Both the position numbers and the translations under genes were made by a program. Positions 1 through 12,554 of a stretch of 64,000 nucleotides of DNA are shown piece by piece. Source of the DNA: Poa pratensis (lineage: Eukaryota; Streptophyta; Magnoliopsida; Poales; Poaceae); the NCBI GenBank assembly GCA_947311845.1, contig CAMZMU010000048.1, positions 22,131,497 through 22,195,496 of the forward strand, written 5' to 3'. Numbering within the stretch: the first letter of the stretch is position 1; every line of letters starts with the position of its first letter. The notes below the pieces were generated by a model. It had not been told where the DNA came from. It saw only the letters and a program-made list of their open reading frames with translations, and did no database searches.

Positions 1-3000
1 CACCACAATTACCACCACTTTTCCACACTCATGGTACTGTTAGTATATGGTTACTTAGTGTATTTTATTGCTGCAGCACTAACATTTACTTTCTTGTATT
101 TATTATCTTGCAAAACTCTCTCATACCCGTATTGTTACCGTAGTTTTATTTCCTAGATAATACAAACGTTTAGTGCGCGTAGAATTGTATCAGTGGTTGA
201 TAGAACTTGAGAGATTACTTATCCTACCTTTAGCTCCTCGTTGGGTTCGACACTCTTACTTATCGAAAAGGCTACACGCGATCCCCTATACTTGTGGGTT
301 ATCAGTAAACCTGAAGGTGAATCATGCAACGAGTTATTTAAATTTTCTTCCCAAGAATTGCATAGCGTGAAAAATCCTCTTGTGACAAGCCGTGTTTTTG
401 AGGAAGCTTTTGATGATTTGGACCTTTCTACATTTGGTAATATTTGATGCATGCTTTGTGCATAGCTAAAAGGCGTTAAACAGAAGCGCTTATGGGAGGC
501 AACCCATTTAATTTTTCTGCAAATTTTCTTTATTTGAGTCAAGGAGCTTGTTTACTTATATAGCAACTCCTTTGTATCTTTACTTTATCATATTGTTGTG
601 CCAAGAAAAGTCTCTAATGTTAAGATGATGCTAGATTAGGATTACTGCACAGGAACATATGTCTGCTGTTCACTATACGAAATTCCTATCATAGAAACGT
701 GATTTAAATCTGAAATTTTTTGTGCATGATCCTGATATATGTACGCATCTTTCGTTAGTTCAATGTTTTTCGATCTGAGTACCGTAAGTGCCTCGGAAAA
801 ATTCGTCTTTTGCGGACTGTTCTGATTTGGACAGATTTTGTCTTTTGTTTTGCATTTTCTCTATTACAAGTGTTAGGTGGAATTCTTTTTAGGGTGGAAG
901 AGCTTCACATAAGGCTAGTAACAGTAGCTAATGTTTAAAATGATTTTCATGTTTGCATCTTTACAGAACATGTGAGTTTTTGATTGATGCACTAACCCTC
1001 TAATGTGAATTATGTTGAGTTTGGGGTGAAGCAAGTTTTCAAGTGTCAAGAGAGAATGATGATATAATAAGATCAAGAAGAGTGAAGAGCTTAAGCTTGG
1101 GGAGGCTCTCATGGATCTCCCCAGCATATTTCAAGAAGACTCAAGCGTCTAAGCTTGGGGATGCCCAAGGCATCCCCTTCTTCATCGACAAAGTATCTGG
1201 TCATCTCTAGTGAAACTATATTTTAATTCCTTCACATCATATGTGCTGTTCTTGGAGTGTCTATGTGTTTTTATTTTTAGTTTGTTTATATTTTATTTTC
1301 TGATCACAACTTGTTGGATCCTAGCATTATTGTTTGGAGAGAGACACGCTCTGCTTTTTCATTAGAATACTCCTATTCTTGACTTATACTTGTTAAGTAT
1401 TCATATCTAGCGCTGTTAAGCTTTTAGCTCTTGTTTTCATGTATCTCTTGTCAGAGCTATTAGTTCTTTTAAAGAAAGTACTCTCTTACTTCACTTATAT
1501 TTGTTTGGAGAGTTGTTTAAATAAGTTGATTGGTGTTTGGTTGGAACAGAAAATGTTGCATGTGGTAAATGGCATAATGGAAAACGCTTACATACTCTTC
1601 TAGATCACTATCTTGGATAATTTGATACTTGTCAATTGTTTTGAGTTACTAAGTAGGTCATGTTTAAGCTTTTGTATCATGTAAGTAAAACCCATTAGTG
1701 GAGAACTGCCGTAAAGCTTGTTGAAATTTGGTTTGTATAAGTGGTAATTTCAAGGTCTAGATATTTTCTAGTAAAAGGGTTTGGTTAACAAGGAAGACAG
1801 TGTGGAGTCTTATAATGTTTCTAATATGTTGTCATATAAGTTTTTGGTGTACCGGTTGATAGTCTGTGTTTGCTTAAAATAACCTTGCTAGTCTAAACTC
1901 TGTACTAAGCGGGAATGCTGCTTGTGCATCCAAATCCTTGAGCCAAAATCCATGCCATCTGTGTCCACCATACCTACCTATATGTGGTATTTTCCTACCA
2001 CTCCAAGTAAATTTTCATGTGCTACCTTTAAACTATTCAAAACTGTTACTACTCCTTTTTGTGTCACTGTTTACCAAACTCATGAGGACGTGGTAGATGT
2101 CTTTATCTCACCTGTCAATCAGCTTTTACCACCAGACTAGCGGCATATACATCCGCTTATCTTTTAATTTTGCAAAAAGAGCTGGCAACGGGGTGCCCAG
2201 TCCCAATTAATTACAACTTTAACCGCTTAATCTCTTCACATTTTGTCAACTGAATACTCAGTGAAACATCTGCATGTGTAAACAAAAGAGAAAAGAGGGA
2301 TGATCTGCCTTGCTGGTAGAAATAACGTCCTTCATGGGAGCCGCTCTTAAAAAATCTGGTTGGCAAGGGTTATATCGTACTGTCTACTACTGATTCGTTG
2401 ACTAATTAACATACACATCTCAAAACTTTATTTTTACTCTCTATATGATTTTTTTTAAAAACTAAAAAGCTCTAGCAGATGATTTAATCCCATCTTCCCT
2501 CTGCGAAGGGCCTTTCTTTTACTTTTATGTTGATTCAGTTTTCCTACTTCCTTCTATCTTCCACAAGCAAACACTAGTGTCAACTTTGGTACAACAATTG
2601 TTATATGATGGTGTATTTGACTGATTATATTGCTTTGTATTGACGATATCCATGAGATAAATATGTTGAGGTTGAAGCAATTGCTGAAACTAAAATATTC
2701 CTTTGTGTTGGTCAAATACCTTTTACTTTGAGATTATTGATTTGTGAGTTAACTCTTATGCAAAACTTTTGGATTCAATGTCTCCAAAGTACTATTCATG
2801 AAAAGTTTTGCTCATATGAGTCAGCTGTTTACTCATTGCTTAATTAGTAGCAAACTATAGACCATTGACTTGGATCACTTCATTCATTCACATGTGCTTT
2901 ACATTATTATTTGATCAAGGTTGTGTGGCAGCATGTCACTTCAAAAATTATATTGTTTTTATCGTTTACCTACTCGAGGACGAGTAGGAACTAAGCTTGA

Positions 3001-3006
3001 GGACGT
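1..3006 (+). mobile_element. Internal region (3' part) of a Sabrina/WHAM-like non-autonomous Gypsy retrotransposon
   Basis: This stretch is AT-rich and has no convincing coding region. It runs without a break into an LTR at 3007. Its last bases are the purine tract AAGCTTGAGGACGT (2993-3006), expected of a polypurine tract next to a 3' LTR. The motif GGGAGGCAACCC occurs near 497-508, as in the internal regions of such Triticeae elements. From about 1210 to 3006 it is collinear with 44480-46371, a second copy of the same family in this window. The 5' part and 5' LTR lie left of the window. No gag or pol was found, so it is presumably mobilised by a partner. The family name is from recognition of the LTR start and is tentative. 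Confidence 0.75.
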
Positions 3007-4580
3007 TGATACGTCTCAAACGTATCTATAATTTTTATGTTCCATGTTGATATTATGCCTATTGTTACATGTTTTGTATACACTTCATAGCATTTTAATA
3101 CATTTTCGGGTACTAACCTATTAACAAGATGCCACAGTGCCAGTTCCTGTTTTCTGCTGTTTTTCCTTTTCAGAAAAGTTGTTAAGGAAATATTCTCGGA
3201 ATTGGACGAAAATCAACGGAGGCACCTATTTCACCGACACGTCCACGGAGTCCAAAGGGGAGACGGAGATGAGCCAGAGGGCGGCCACGCCAGGGCTCGG
3301 CGCGACCCCACCTCCTGCCGCACCGAGGGGTGGTGTGGGCCCCTCGGGTGCCCTCTGACGCCGCCCCTTGGCCTATTTATTCCTCCTGCCCCGAAAACCC
3401 TAAGTACCCGAGCCATATTCCACGAAAAGTTCCAGAGCCGCCGCCGTCGTCAACCCTAGCTCGGGAGGGTTCCTGAAGCTCTTCCCGGCACTCTGCCGGA
3501 GGGGAGATCATCACCGGAGGGCTCTACATCGCCATGCCTGCCTCCGGAGTGATGCGTGAGTAGTTCATCCTTGGACTACGGGTCCATAGCAGTAGCTAGA
3601 TGGTTGTCTCTCCACTTTATGCTATCATGTTTAGATCTTGTGAGCTGCCTAACATGATCAAGATCATCTTATTGTAATGCTACATGTTGTGTTTGTTGGG
3701 ATCCGATGAATATTGATACTATGATCAAGTTGATTATCAATCTATCTTTATATGTTGTTTATGATCTTGCATGCTCTCCGTTATTAGTAGATGATTTGGC
3801 CAAGTAGATACTTTTAACTCCAAGAAGGAGTATTTATGCTCGATAGTGGGTTCATGTCTCCAGTAATCTGGGTGAGTGACAGAAACATCTAAGGTTGTGG
3901 ATGTGCTGTTGCCACTAGGGATAAAACAACAATGCTATGTCTACGGTCATTTGTGTTGTTTACATTACACACTTTGCTTAATGCAATTATCTGTTGCTTG
4001 TAACTTAATACCAACGGGGGACACGGATGTTAACCTGGCGGTGGATTATTAGTCATAGATGCTGTTGGATAACGGTCTATGTATCTTGATGTAATGCCCA
4101 ATTAAATATCATAGTAATCATCTTGTCATATATATGCATTGTCATGCGCTCACTATTTGTCAATTGCCCAGCTGTAATTTGTTTACCCAGCACGTTAGTT
4201 ATCTTTTATGGAGAGACACCACTAGTGAACTGTGGACCCCGGTCCATTTTTTTACACTGATAAAACCACCAACTGCAAACAATTGTTCTCTTACTTTCTG
4301 CAATTAAATATTATTTTCCACACCATACGTTTAATCCTTTGTTTTCAGCAAGCCGGGAAGATTGACAACCTTCCTGTTTCGTTGGGGAAAAGTAGTTTGA
4401 TTGTGTTGTGTGCAGATTCCACGTCAGTGATCGGGTAACGGCGCTGCTGACAACCTTCTGAGCACTTCTACTCCTCCTGGATACGATAACCTTAGTTTCT
4501 TACTGAGGGAAAATTGCTGCTTCACTACATCATACCTTCCTCTTGAGGTTTCCCAACGAACGTGTGTTTTCACGTCATCA
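3007..4580 (+). repeat. 3' LTR of the Sabrina/WHAM-like element
   Basis: The LTR starts TGATACGTCTC right after the polypurine tract and ends near CACGTCATCA (4571-4580), about 1.57 kb, with TG...CA ends. It matches the LTR at 46372-47958 along its whole length. Shared marks are CTATTTATTCC in the promoter part, the CCGCCGCCGTCGTCAACCCTA segment, and the ACCTTCCTCTTG segment near the 3' end. The target duplication cannot be checked because the 5' LTR is outside the window. The 3' boundary is placed by the final CA and could be off by a few bases. Confidence 0.75.
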
Positions 4581-5392
4581 GACGTCGAAGGGGGGAGGCT
4601 CCCCCAAGCCGAAACCCTAATGTGCTATGTGGCCCATGGGGGAGGCGGCGGCGGTGGTGGCCGAGAGGCGGCCGGCCTAGGGCGGGCCCCACCCGCCAGG
4701 TCGGTGCGCCGGGTGGGCCCCACCCGCCTAGGTCGGTTCAGCCTAGTACGGGCCCCACCCGGCCGGCGGCGGCGGCAAGGAAGGAGGGGGAGGGGAAGAG
4801 TTGGAGTCCAACTCCAACTCCCCTCCCAAGCCGAGTTGGGGTAGGGGAGCTTTCCCCTTCCCAAGCTCCCCTACCCCTTGGGCCATCTATATAAACCCCA
4901 CCTCCTCCTATTTGGAGGACACACAATTAGCTCTCAAGTTTAGACCTCTTCTAGTTGGATTAGAGGAACCTCTCCGATTAGACTAGATCTAATCTCTCTC
5001 TCTCCTTCTCATGTGTTGAGATCTCCACCTTCATATACACCAGTAGTGCTTCAAGCTTGGACGGCGAAGCTCTGCTGAACCTTTCCCGGCGTACGCGTGC
5101 AAGCTCTCGGAGGGGTGATCCGTCGATCTCGATGGTTGACCCTCACGCTGTTGGATCAAGGTGACAAGGCGAGGAGGAGGAGGCGCCGCAATCTCTCTAC
5201 CAGGCTTGGTTGAGGGAACCGACGACGAGCTACATCAACTACGTCATCAACACTTCTTCCGCAACTACGGTGTTGGTAACGTACACTAAACTAGATCTTT
5301 GGATCTTCGTATTCGCATGTATCTTCATAGTAGATCTTGGGAGGTGTTGCGTAGCAAGACGGAAAATTTTAATTTGCCGTACACGTAACCCA
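4581..5392 (+). mobile_element. Copia-type LTR fragment
   Basis: A GC-rich start is followed by a TATA-box context CCATCTATATAAACCCC (about 4882-4898). A leader-like segment then ends in sequence resembling the AGATCTTGGG...GAAAATTTT stretch common near the ends of large Triticeae Copia LTRs (Maximus-like in style). No matching second LTR or internal domain is present, so it is a truncated or solo LTR, probably the target into which the Sabrina-like element inserted. The open frame at 5210-5644 has no recognised similarity and is not called a gene. Confidence 0.45.
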
Positions 5393-7619
5393 ATAGACGA
5401 ACCCCTAGCCCGATTCGTAACTGTGCCAGGAGGGTATGGATTCGAAGGCGAGCATCTTCCGGCGAACGGTTCGGTGACGGCCTCGAAGCTCCACGCAGTC
5501 TTGAATGGCAGCAAGCATCTCACCGGTGCTGCCTCGCGTCAAGACGACGAAACCATGCCTGGATTACGAGCCGACCTTCGAAAGGTAAGGTTATGGTCAT
5601 GTTTCATGATTTCTCTCGATTTCTTTCCTTTATCTGTCTCGTGATTCGGATGGTATTTGGCCCAACAGGGTGGACCTGCAGGTGAGTTTACACTTGTTTT
5701 CTTCCTTGCATTTCACTAGTTCATTTGAGTGGCACATATCAATAACTCGAGTTTGAACACGCGCCTAACTCACTGGGAAGGGACGGGAGGCATGAAGAGA
5801 AGACTCTCTTGGAGTTTCTGGCCAAGGATCAAAAGGAGATGCAAAATTCAGGATCAAGTGTATATTTTGAGAGTGTCCGTTGTGATATTTTTGGGTGTTT
5901 GCAGCAGTGTTGTGATTGGACAACGTGTAGGAAATGCAGGCACAACGCATGCATGACCTTCTAGATTTCAGACAGTAGATCTTGAATCTCCTCTTGGACC
6001 TAGCACGTGGATACTTCGTGCTAGGTGTTGTTAGCCAACAACAGCTAACACGCCAGATTAGACCTGTGATGTCAAGTTCTTTCCATTGGACCACTCCATG
6101 TCAATACCCTTGTTGCATTCTGAAATGAAATACGAATTGACCTGGTTATCTTGGTTTTGCTCTTGCTCACATACTCCTGAACACTGACAATGCCAAGTCT
6201 TGCAGCAGAAGATGAACTAGAGTTGCCGCTGCTCTCGCTACTGTCACTACTGAAACCATACTGTAGCTTTCTTCTGCATCTTTTGCCTGCACTATACCAA
6301 AGCGATTTTTCCGCCTCTAATGTGTTGATCGCAATACCATGTAAAAATAATGTTATTACTTATTGCCTGGTATTGATTATTGAGCGTGGCGTCTGATGAG
6401 GGCTACTTAATATGTTGGTTATTAAAAATTTATTCTTGTTTTGTTGAGGGTAAAGAGATCTTCTTCCTTGTAATCGAAAAAAATGCGTCTTCAATTCTAG
6501 GAATTGTCCTTCTCACACTTGGTGATTCAACAATCGACCTACTTGACTACTTGAGAATGATCTCTTATGTAGCTAAAAACATCATAATATTCATAATAAG
6601 ACATCCATGCATGTAATCAATTATAGTTTGATAACTTGCATATTCAATGCAATGCTTTGGTGGGAGAAGTATGAGGCAAAAGAAACTTCACATGGCTTAT
6701 CGTTCCAATTATTTTTTGTCAGCGTGAGTTAAATAAATATAATTACACCAATTTTTTATAATGTTTTCACTGTATTATGGTTTACCAAATATATGTTATA
6801 TACTTAGTTATCATTGTTAGCCATACGATGTATTTTATGTTGTTTGTTATATAGTTGTAACGTATATCGTTCAAAATATATATGGTTCGCACAAAAAGTT
6901 TTTCCTTTGTGAGTTATTGTCCTTAACAAGATACAAAATCATCTTAATGCAAAAAAAAAGAATGACTCTTGATGTTCATATAATCGATGAATTATATAGC
7001 GTATATATATACTATTGTGTGAATGTTCTTCTCTATTTTTAGTATTACTAAATATTTTGGTAAAGATTTCAATACATACGACTTAGCAAATATCTTAACA
7101 GAGACGTGTAGTGTATTGCTATGTATGCAAACCTATAAAAACTCCGGGAGTCTAAATTCAACACTTTGACGTGATTATTATTTTTCTTGGTTTGTCTTTC
7201 AAGTTACCGTGTATTTAGTGATAAATTGATAATATGTTGATGATTTAAACTTGTTACTGAAATAGTATTCCCTTTTTAGTAATCACCGACGAACATTAAA
7301 TATTGTGGGTTCTACTATTGCACACACAAAATTCAATCACTATTATATATGTCAAGGGCAATGTGTGTATGCAATTGCTTTTTTAGTTATCGAATAAGAA
7401 GTTGTTCATGGAAATGTATCAACCAAAAGAAAAAATATAGCATGTGTAAGGCCTTCGTATGGGAGATTAGCAACCAAGTTATACTTTCCACCGCCGATAT
7501 ATTGGTCTGTCGTGTGCAATTGTTTTTTATGTGTTCGCCTCTAATTGTTTTAGATTTTTTAACATGTTTTACTATTTTTTAAATTTGGTTTAATATAACA
7601 GGAGCTCGGGAGCCAAAGT
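5393..7619. other. Intergenic, no supported feature
   Basis: The first 200 bases (5393-5585) are less AT-rich and end in a donor-like CGAAAGGTAAGG. I recognise no protein in them, so no exon is called. From about 6100 to 7619 the sequence is strongly AT-rich with many stops in all frames. I see no gene, RNA or clear repeat ends here. Confidence 0.6.
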
Positions 7620-8036
7620 GAATTTCTGCATATTCAACCCTCTTGAGTCTTGGCCCATATAGGCAATGCTGCCACGGTGCAATTACACAATCAACGCTGG
7701 TTCTTCAGATCATTCAGCACGTGGCTTTGTCTATCTTTTTTGTTTTCTTTTGTAAGCTAACTTTCTTGGCACGTTGGAATGATTTGGTTGTGTTGGGTTG
7801 GTTGGGTTGGTGTCGAGAACATGGGAATTTTCTCTACTATTTTTTTTCTTTCAAAACAATTTCCTCTACTATTTGAAAATTTTAATTTTTCTTGTGGCAC
7901 AACCCTGACCCCATATATACGATCAGCAGATGCAGTTGTTTATATGTGTAACGCCACCAAAAAGCGAAGCTCACTCCTCTCCATAATCTTCGAACTGAAT
8001 ATGGAGATAGTTGGAATCTCTATATTGCTTTAGCTA
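7620..8036. repeat. Unit A of a four-copy dispersed block, left part
   Basis: This segment matches 27795-28110 (unit C), and more loosely 24300-24500 (unit B) and 50560-50790 (unit D). Shared landmarks are GGCAATGCTGCCACGGT, GGTTGGTTGGGTTGGTG, GGGAATTTTCTCTA and CCCCATATATACGA. The block is cut at 8036 by the Tat retrotransposon and resumes at 20062. It appears to be the downstream flank of a duplicated DUF1668 gene. Confidence 0.7.
8032..8036. repeat. Target site duplication, left (AGCTA)
   Basis: AGCTA directly precedes the LTR starting at 8037 and is repeated at 20057-20061 after the other LTR. The match supports a single intact insertion. Confidence 0.85.
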
Positions 8037-8545
8037 TGTCGTGGGTTAGTCACGGCAGATGCCATAGGGGGTGGCTTAACTCGGGTGTGAGCCAGGCGAT
8101 GTAGGATTCACGAAGAGGTAGCACACGCAGAGTTACCCAGGTTCGGCCTCTCTGTATGAGGTAAAGACCTACTCCCTGCTTGTATGTATTGGATCTGAAT
8201 GGGGTGTACAATGGTGTGCGCAACAGAGCTTGCGGGTGCTCCGAAGGCTATGGAATGAGATGAGTCTCCCTCTAGGTTGCACCTTGCCGGCTTTATATAG
8301 GGAGCCGGCTAGGGTTTATAGGGAAATGACGGGTGCCGCTGGCGGCGCTAGCTATCCTGCCTACAAGTGCGGCTGCTTGAGGCGCACTCTTCGGGATACG
8401 CAGATCTTAATCCGATTCAGAGATATCCGCTGCCGCCTTCCCGAGCCGACGTACCGGTATCCTCGGGGACCCGGTATCTTGGAAGATGCTCTCCTTGTGA
8501 GCCGACTCGGGGTTCTGGGCCTACCCGGTTGGGCATCCACCCTCA
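8037..8545 (-). repeat. 3' LTR of the Tat-type element (left LTR)
   Basis: This is a 509-bp LTR matching 19523-20056 over its whole length. Compared with the right LTR it lacks about 25 bp after GATGCTCTCC (8490s) and has scattered substitutions, so the insertion is not very recent. Reading the minus strand it is the downstream LTR. Confidence 0.9.
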
Positions 8546-8558
8546 TTAGCCCCCGAGT
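8546..8558 (-). other. Polypurine tract of the Tat-type element
   Basis: On the minus strand the bases next to the 3' LTR read CTCGGGGGCTAA. This short purine-rich tract is in the expected place for priming plus-strand DNA synthesis. Confidence 0.6.
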
Positions 8559-9069
8559 TCGTCATGGACTCGCCTCCGGCTTGGCCTTCGTCTTGCGAGC
8601 TGCCGGGTCGTGTCGGTGAACGAACTCCTGAAACAAAGAGAGAACAAAGGCTCGGAGTGGTTGATTTTGGCGTGTCAACGTCCGGTTCGTGCCCGTTGGG
8701 ACGTTGGCCATACCGACTCGCCTCCGTGCGGGTTATCGCCTCGTATTCTCCGGCTGACGTCACGGCATCTATGACCACTTGTCCTGTAGTGTTTGTCCAT
8801 CTGACGCCGAGTCGATTGATGGGACCTGACGGTGTATCGACTGCCTCCACCTCGGGATGGAGCAGTGGCAATGATGATGTTTTGACCCGCACGCGCCTGA
8901 TCCAACGGTCAGAAGAGTCGTGACAGGGCGACGTGGCCAAATCTGGGCCGAGCTTTCCGGCACGTTCCCGCAGAAACCGAGGCGTCGTGCGGGAACCGAG
9001 GCGTCGCGCGACGTGGCGATTAATTCGGGACGTGGGTGGATCCATTTACTGCGGTAACGGCTCCACTCA

Positions 9070-9085
9070 CGGCGCCTATTTAGGA
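9070..9085 (+). promoter_or_regulatory. Possible TATA-like element for the antisense gene
   Basis: The bases CGCCTATTTAGGAGG lie about 160 bp before the ATG at 9241. They could serve as a weak TATA box for the antisense transcript. The call rests on position only. Confidence 0.3.
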
Positions 9086-9240
9086 GGCGAGGGAGTGCGG
9101 CTGAGGGGTACGCACTCCACTCCTCTCCCTTCTCGCGCTCGCCACTCCTTCTGCTCAGAGCAGCTCACGCCCGAGCGCCGCGTCACTTCGCCATTGCTGC
9201 CATCGGGAACTCCTGTTCCTCCCTCTCCCTCGCGGCCAAG

Positions 9241-12200
9241 ATGGTGGCGCCAAGGAGCCAGTGGGAGCGATCCTCAGTGACAGCGCAGGCGCTGGAGCAG
9301 GCCGCCAGCGAGGGCTTGTTGCCGCCGGCGTCGGAGGGTCGGTGGCGCATCGCCACCGCGGATCCGCGTCCGCGGCCGTCGCCTGGCGAGTTCGTCGTCT
9401 TCCTTGCGTTCCTCGAGCGCGGGCTTGGGTTTCCCACGTCGGAGTTCTTCCGATGCTTCCTCGACTTCTACGGGTTGCAGGTACACGACCTGACGCCCAA
9501 CTCCATTCTCCACCTCGCCTGCTTCGTGGCCCTGTGCGAGGGCTACTTCGGGTGCGCCGCCTTCTTCCCGCTGTGGCTGTGGATCTTCCACGGCAAGCTG
9601 GGGAAGGGCGGCGATATGCCGCCTTGCGGCGGCCTCAACTCCCAAGTCCGCGGCGACGTGGATTATTTGGATCTGGGCCTTCTCCCCGAGGTGTACTGGA
9701 GGAAGACCGGCTTCTACATGCGGGAGCCGGCTCCCAACGGCGAGATCGGGGTTCCCCCGTTTTCTCCCTCGCCGAGCCGTCCCCGCAATCTTCAGGAGCT
9801 GCCGCAGGATGCCGTCTTGCCCACGGTGCACCGGCTGATGGCGCGGCTCCAAGAGCTGAAGTCCCAGGGGCTGACGGGTCTCAACCTTATCGCCTCCTGG
9901 GTGAAAAAGAAGATCGTGCCTCTGCAGCGCCGCCCCTCGCTGATGTGCGAGTACACGGGGCTGAAGGACCCGCAACGCCACGACCCGTCGCGATTCCAGA
10001 CAGTGGAGCAGTTCACGCACCGGATGAAGCAGATTACCGTCCACCCGGCGCCTGAGTGGGACGTGGGCGGCTTGGAGGCCTTCAACGCCAAGCATCCGAC
10101 TCCAGTGGTGAGTCCTTTAACTTGACGATTCGCCTCGCCTTCCTTTTCTTGGTCTTTATATACCGATCTCTCCTGCTTGCTGAGTCCAGGAGTTCCGGTC
10201 GCTCGTCGGTTTGCCTCCGATCCGTGGTGACGCTCCTGCGGTGCATGCCGGCCCTAACGACGTTGTCGAGCGTGACTCCGACGACGAGGGCGACAACACC
10301 AACATGGCCTCCTTCTCCTCCCGCCTGCCGATCCCCATCTTGTCTGGGGGCGAGGAAGGAGAAGAAGGAAGAGAAGAACGCGCCGGGTCCAAGAACCCGG
10401 CGCTTGACCTTGAAGATGAAGACGATCAACCGCTGCGCATCCGGCGGAGGCGCAGGCCCGCGTCTGAGGATGCCGGGCCCCAGTCCAAGCGCTCGAGGTT
10501 GGTGAGCTCGACGCCGCCGCCACCAGAGCGATCGGTGGCGACCGCCGCGCAGTGCACCGTTGTTGCCGAGCGGCGACAAAAGGCCTTGCGGGACATCCCC
10601 GCGAGGGGTCGTGCCGACTCGCCCCCTGCGCCTCGCTCCCGGGGGATCCGTACCTCGACTCTGCCGCCTGCGGGCGAAAGGTCAGTTGCTGAGCCACGCC
10701 CACAGTTTCATTGGCGTCGTTATCTTGAATTTGACCCGTGCGAGTGTCGCAGGGCTGAGGACGCGTCCCTCAGCCACATGGAGGATGCGCAGGTGAACTC
10801 CCAGCGGGCGGGAGCCGCTGTGCGCGCCGCGGAGCCCGTTGCGAGGGCGCCGACTCCTCCGCCTTTCACCGGCGGAGGCGATGAAGTGATTGTGCCCCCT
10901 CCGAACGAGGGGGCCACTATTGATGACTCCGTGCCGGCTGGCACGGACAATGCCGCGCTTGTGCCCGAGTCGGCACTGGTGACGACGGTGACTCGGGCCG
11001 CTGCGGCGGCTTCCTCCTTGGGTGGGCTGACTGGTCAGCCCCCAAGCTCCACCCCGGGCTCCTCTTCGTCCCGGCCGAACTTCCGAGCCGCCATCCAGAC
11101 GGCCATGGATGCGCACCAGGTACGTAGAAATTTTTCTTTGTACATGTTGCGTCCATAGTATATATGTAGCCCCCAAGGCCCGAGTCGTATTTGTAGAATG
11201 CGGCTTGGGTCTTTATAGTTGTCTTGTTGCGGGGTTTTTGACTAGTGGCGTAGCCCCCGAGTTGCCGATACTGTGGTAGAGGCAATTCGGGACGCAGCCC
11301 CCGAGTTTCAGACTCGGCATGCTTGTCAGGGCGAGCCACCGGGTTGCGGAATGTCGATGTAGACGCAACTCTGGGCGCAGCCCCCGAGTTTCAGACTCGG
11401 CGTGCTTGTCAGGGCGAGTCCCCGGGTTGCGGAATATCGATGTAGACGCAACTCTGGGCGCAGCCCCCCAGTTCCATACTCGGTGTAGAATTTTGAGTGC
11501 AGGGCTAGCCCCCGGGTTAGCGCTGATGTCACTGTAACCCAGAGCGTGGCCCTCGTATATTTTTCTGTGTTTTGACTGTCGCCATCTTTCTTGTTGCAGG
11601 AGCTTGCGTGGCTCCTGGAAGCCGAGCAGAACGAGACCCGCCGCCTTCAGGAGGAGCTGACAAAGGCGCGCGAGGGCTACATCTCCCTCGCTGAGCATCA
11701 GCGGCTGCTAGACGCACAGGAGAGCCGGCACACCGAGGCGTTCGCCGCGGTGCAGGACTCCTGCGTGCGGCTGAGCAAGCAGAAGGAGGAGGCGGACGCG
11801 GCCCTCACCCAAGCCACAAAAGGCTATGGTGAGGATCTCGAGAAGCTCGAGCGCAAGTCCGCCGCGGCCGAGCGCGAGTTGAAGGAGCTGGCCGAGCCGC
11901 TCGAGAAGCTTGCTGTTGCCATCTGGGGTGAGTTTTGTCACGATTTTCCCTCTTTGCCATGTATTTTGTTACTGTTCTTGGCTATTCTTTGCTCATTTTC
12001 TTCTTTTTTACCGCTGACGGGTAGGCGAGGAGATGGCTGGCTCGACGTCGGCGGAGCATATTCGCCGTATCGGCATCTTAACTCGCGACGTGCACGACAA
12101 GGCCAGCGCCGTCGTCCAGGCGCTGTCTCCCAAGGAGGGGTGTCCCGCGCCCGTCTGCCGGGTCCTGCGGGTGCTTGAGCTAATGCCCCAGGTGATCACC

Positions 12201-12554
12201 TGGGTGCGGGAGTCGTCCGCCCGGAGCGGAGCGTGCGTGGCGCTCGGGCTCGTGCGCGGCCGGTACATGCAGACGAACGTCGACAAGATCACGGCCAGCA
12301 TCCCGACTCGACCTGATGGTCGAGAAGTCGATATGGCGCCAGTCTTTGAGTTCTGCACCCCGTACGCCTGCCGAGCCGGCCAGCATCCCTACCGAGTTCG
12401 TCTTCGATGCGGTGCCCCCCACCAGGGGCTCGACGAAGTGGCGGAGATCGAGCCGGCAACGGAGTTCCTGTTCTCCAGGGCTTCGATTATGGTGCCGGAG
12501 GCTGCGGAGAACGAGGCGTCGACTTCTTCCACTCGGGCGGCTCCGTCTTCCTGA
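9241..12554 (+). CDS. Antisense Transposase_28-type protein gene within the Tat element (four exons, 884 aa)
   Basis: The gene model has four exons: 9241-10107, 10190-11119, 11600-11927 and 12025-12554. All three introns have GT...AG ends (GTGAGT, GTACGT and GTGAGT donors). The joined frame is open for 884 codons to the TGA at 12552-12554. The first exon resembles the plant 'putative gypsy type transposon' domain (Pfam Transposase_28, PF04195), with the stretch LACFVALCEGYFG and many prolines and tryptophans. Exon 2 is acidic, arginine- and proline-rich and probably disordered; it has an acidic run DSDDEGD followed by RIRRRRRP. Exon 3 is a Glu/Lys/Arg-rich coiled coil. The gene runs opposite to pol, between integrase and the 3' LTR, as known for Tat/Grande elements. 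Its molecular role is unknown. Unlike pol it shows no frameshift or stop. Confidence 0.8.

Noticed and set aside
5210..5644. A 144-aa frame after the Copia LTR piece
   Set aside because: It spans the end of the LTR remnant and unassigned sequence, with no protein similarity recognised.
6190..6616. Hydrophobic frames at 6190-6396 and 6380-6616
   Set aside because: AT-rich chance frames without promoter, splice or similarity support.
9261..10055. Second long plus-strand frame and a long minus-strand frame over exon 1 of the antisense gene
   Set aside because: They are shadows of the GC-rich true exon; only the frame starting at 9241 continues through the spliced exons.
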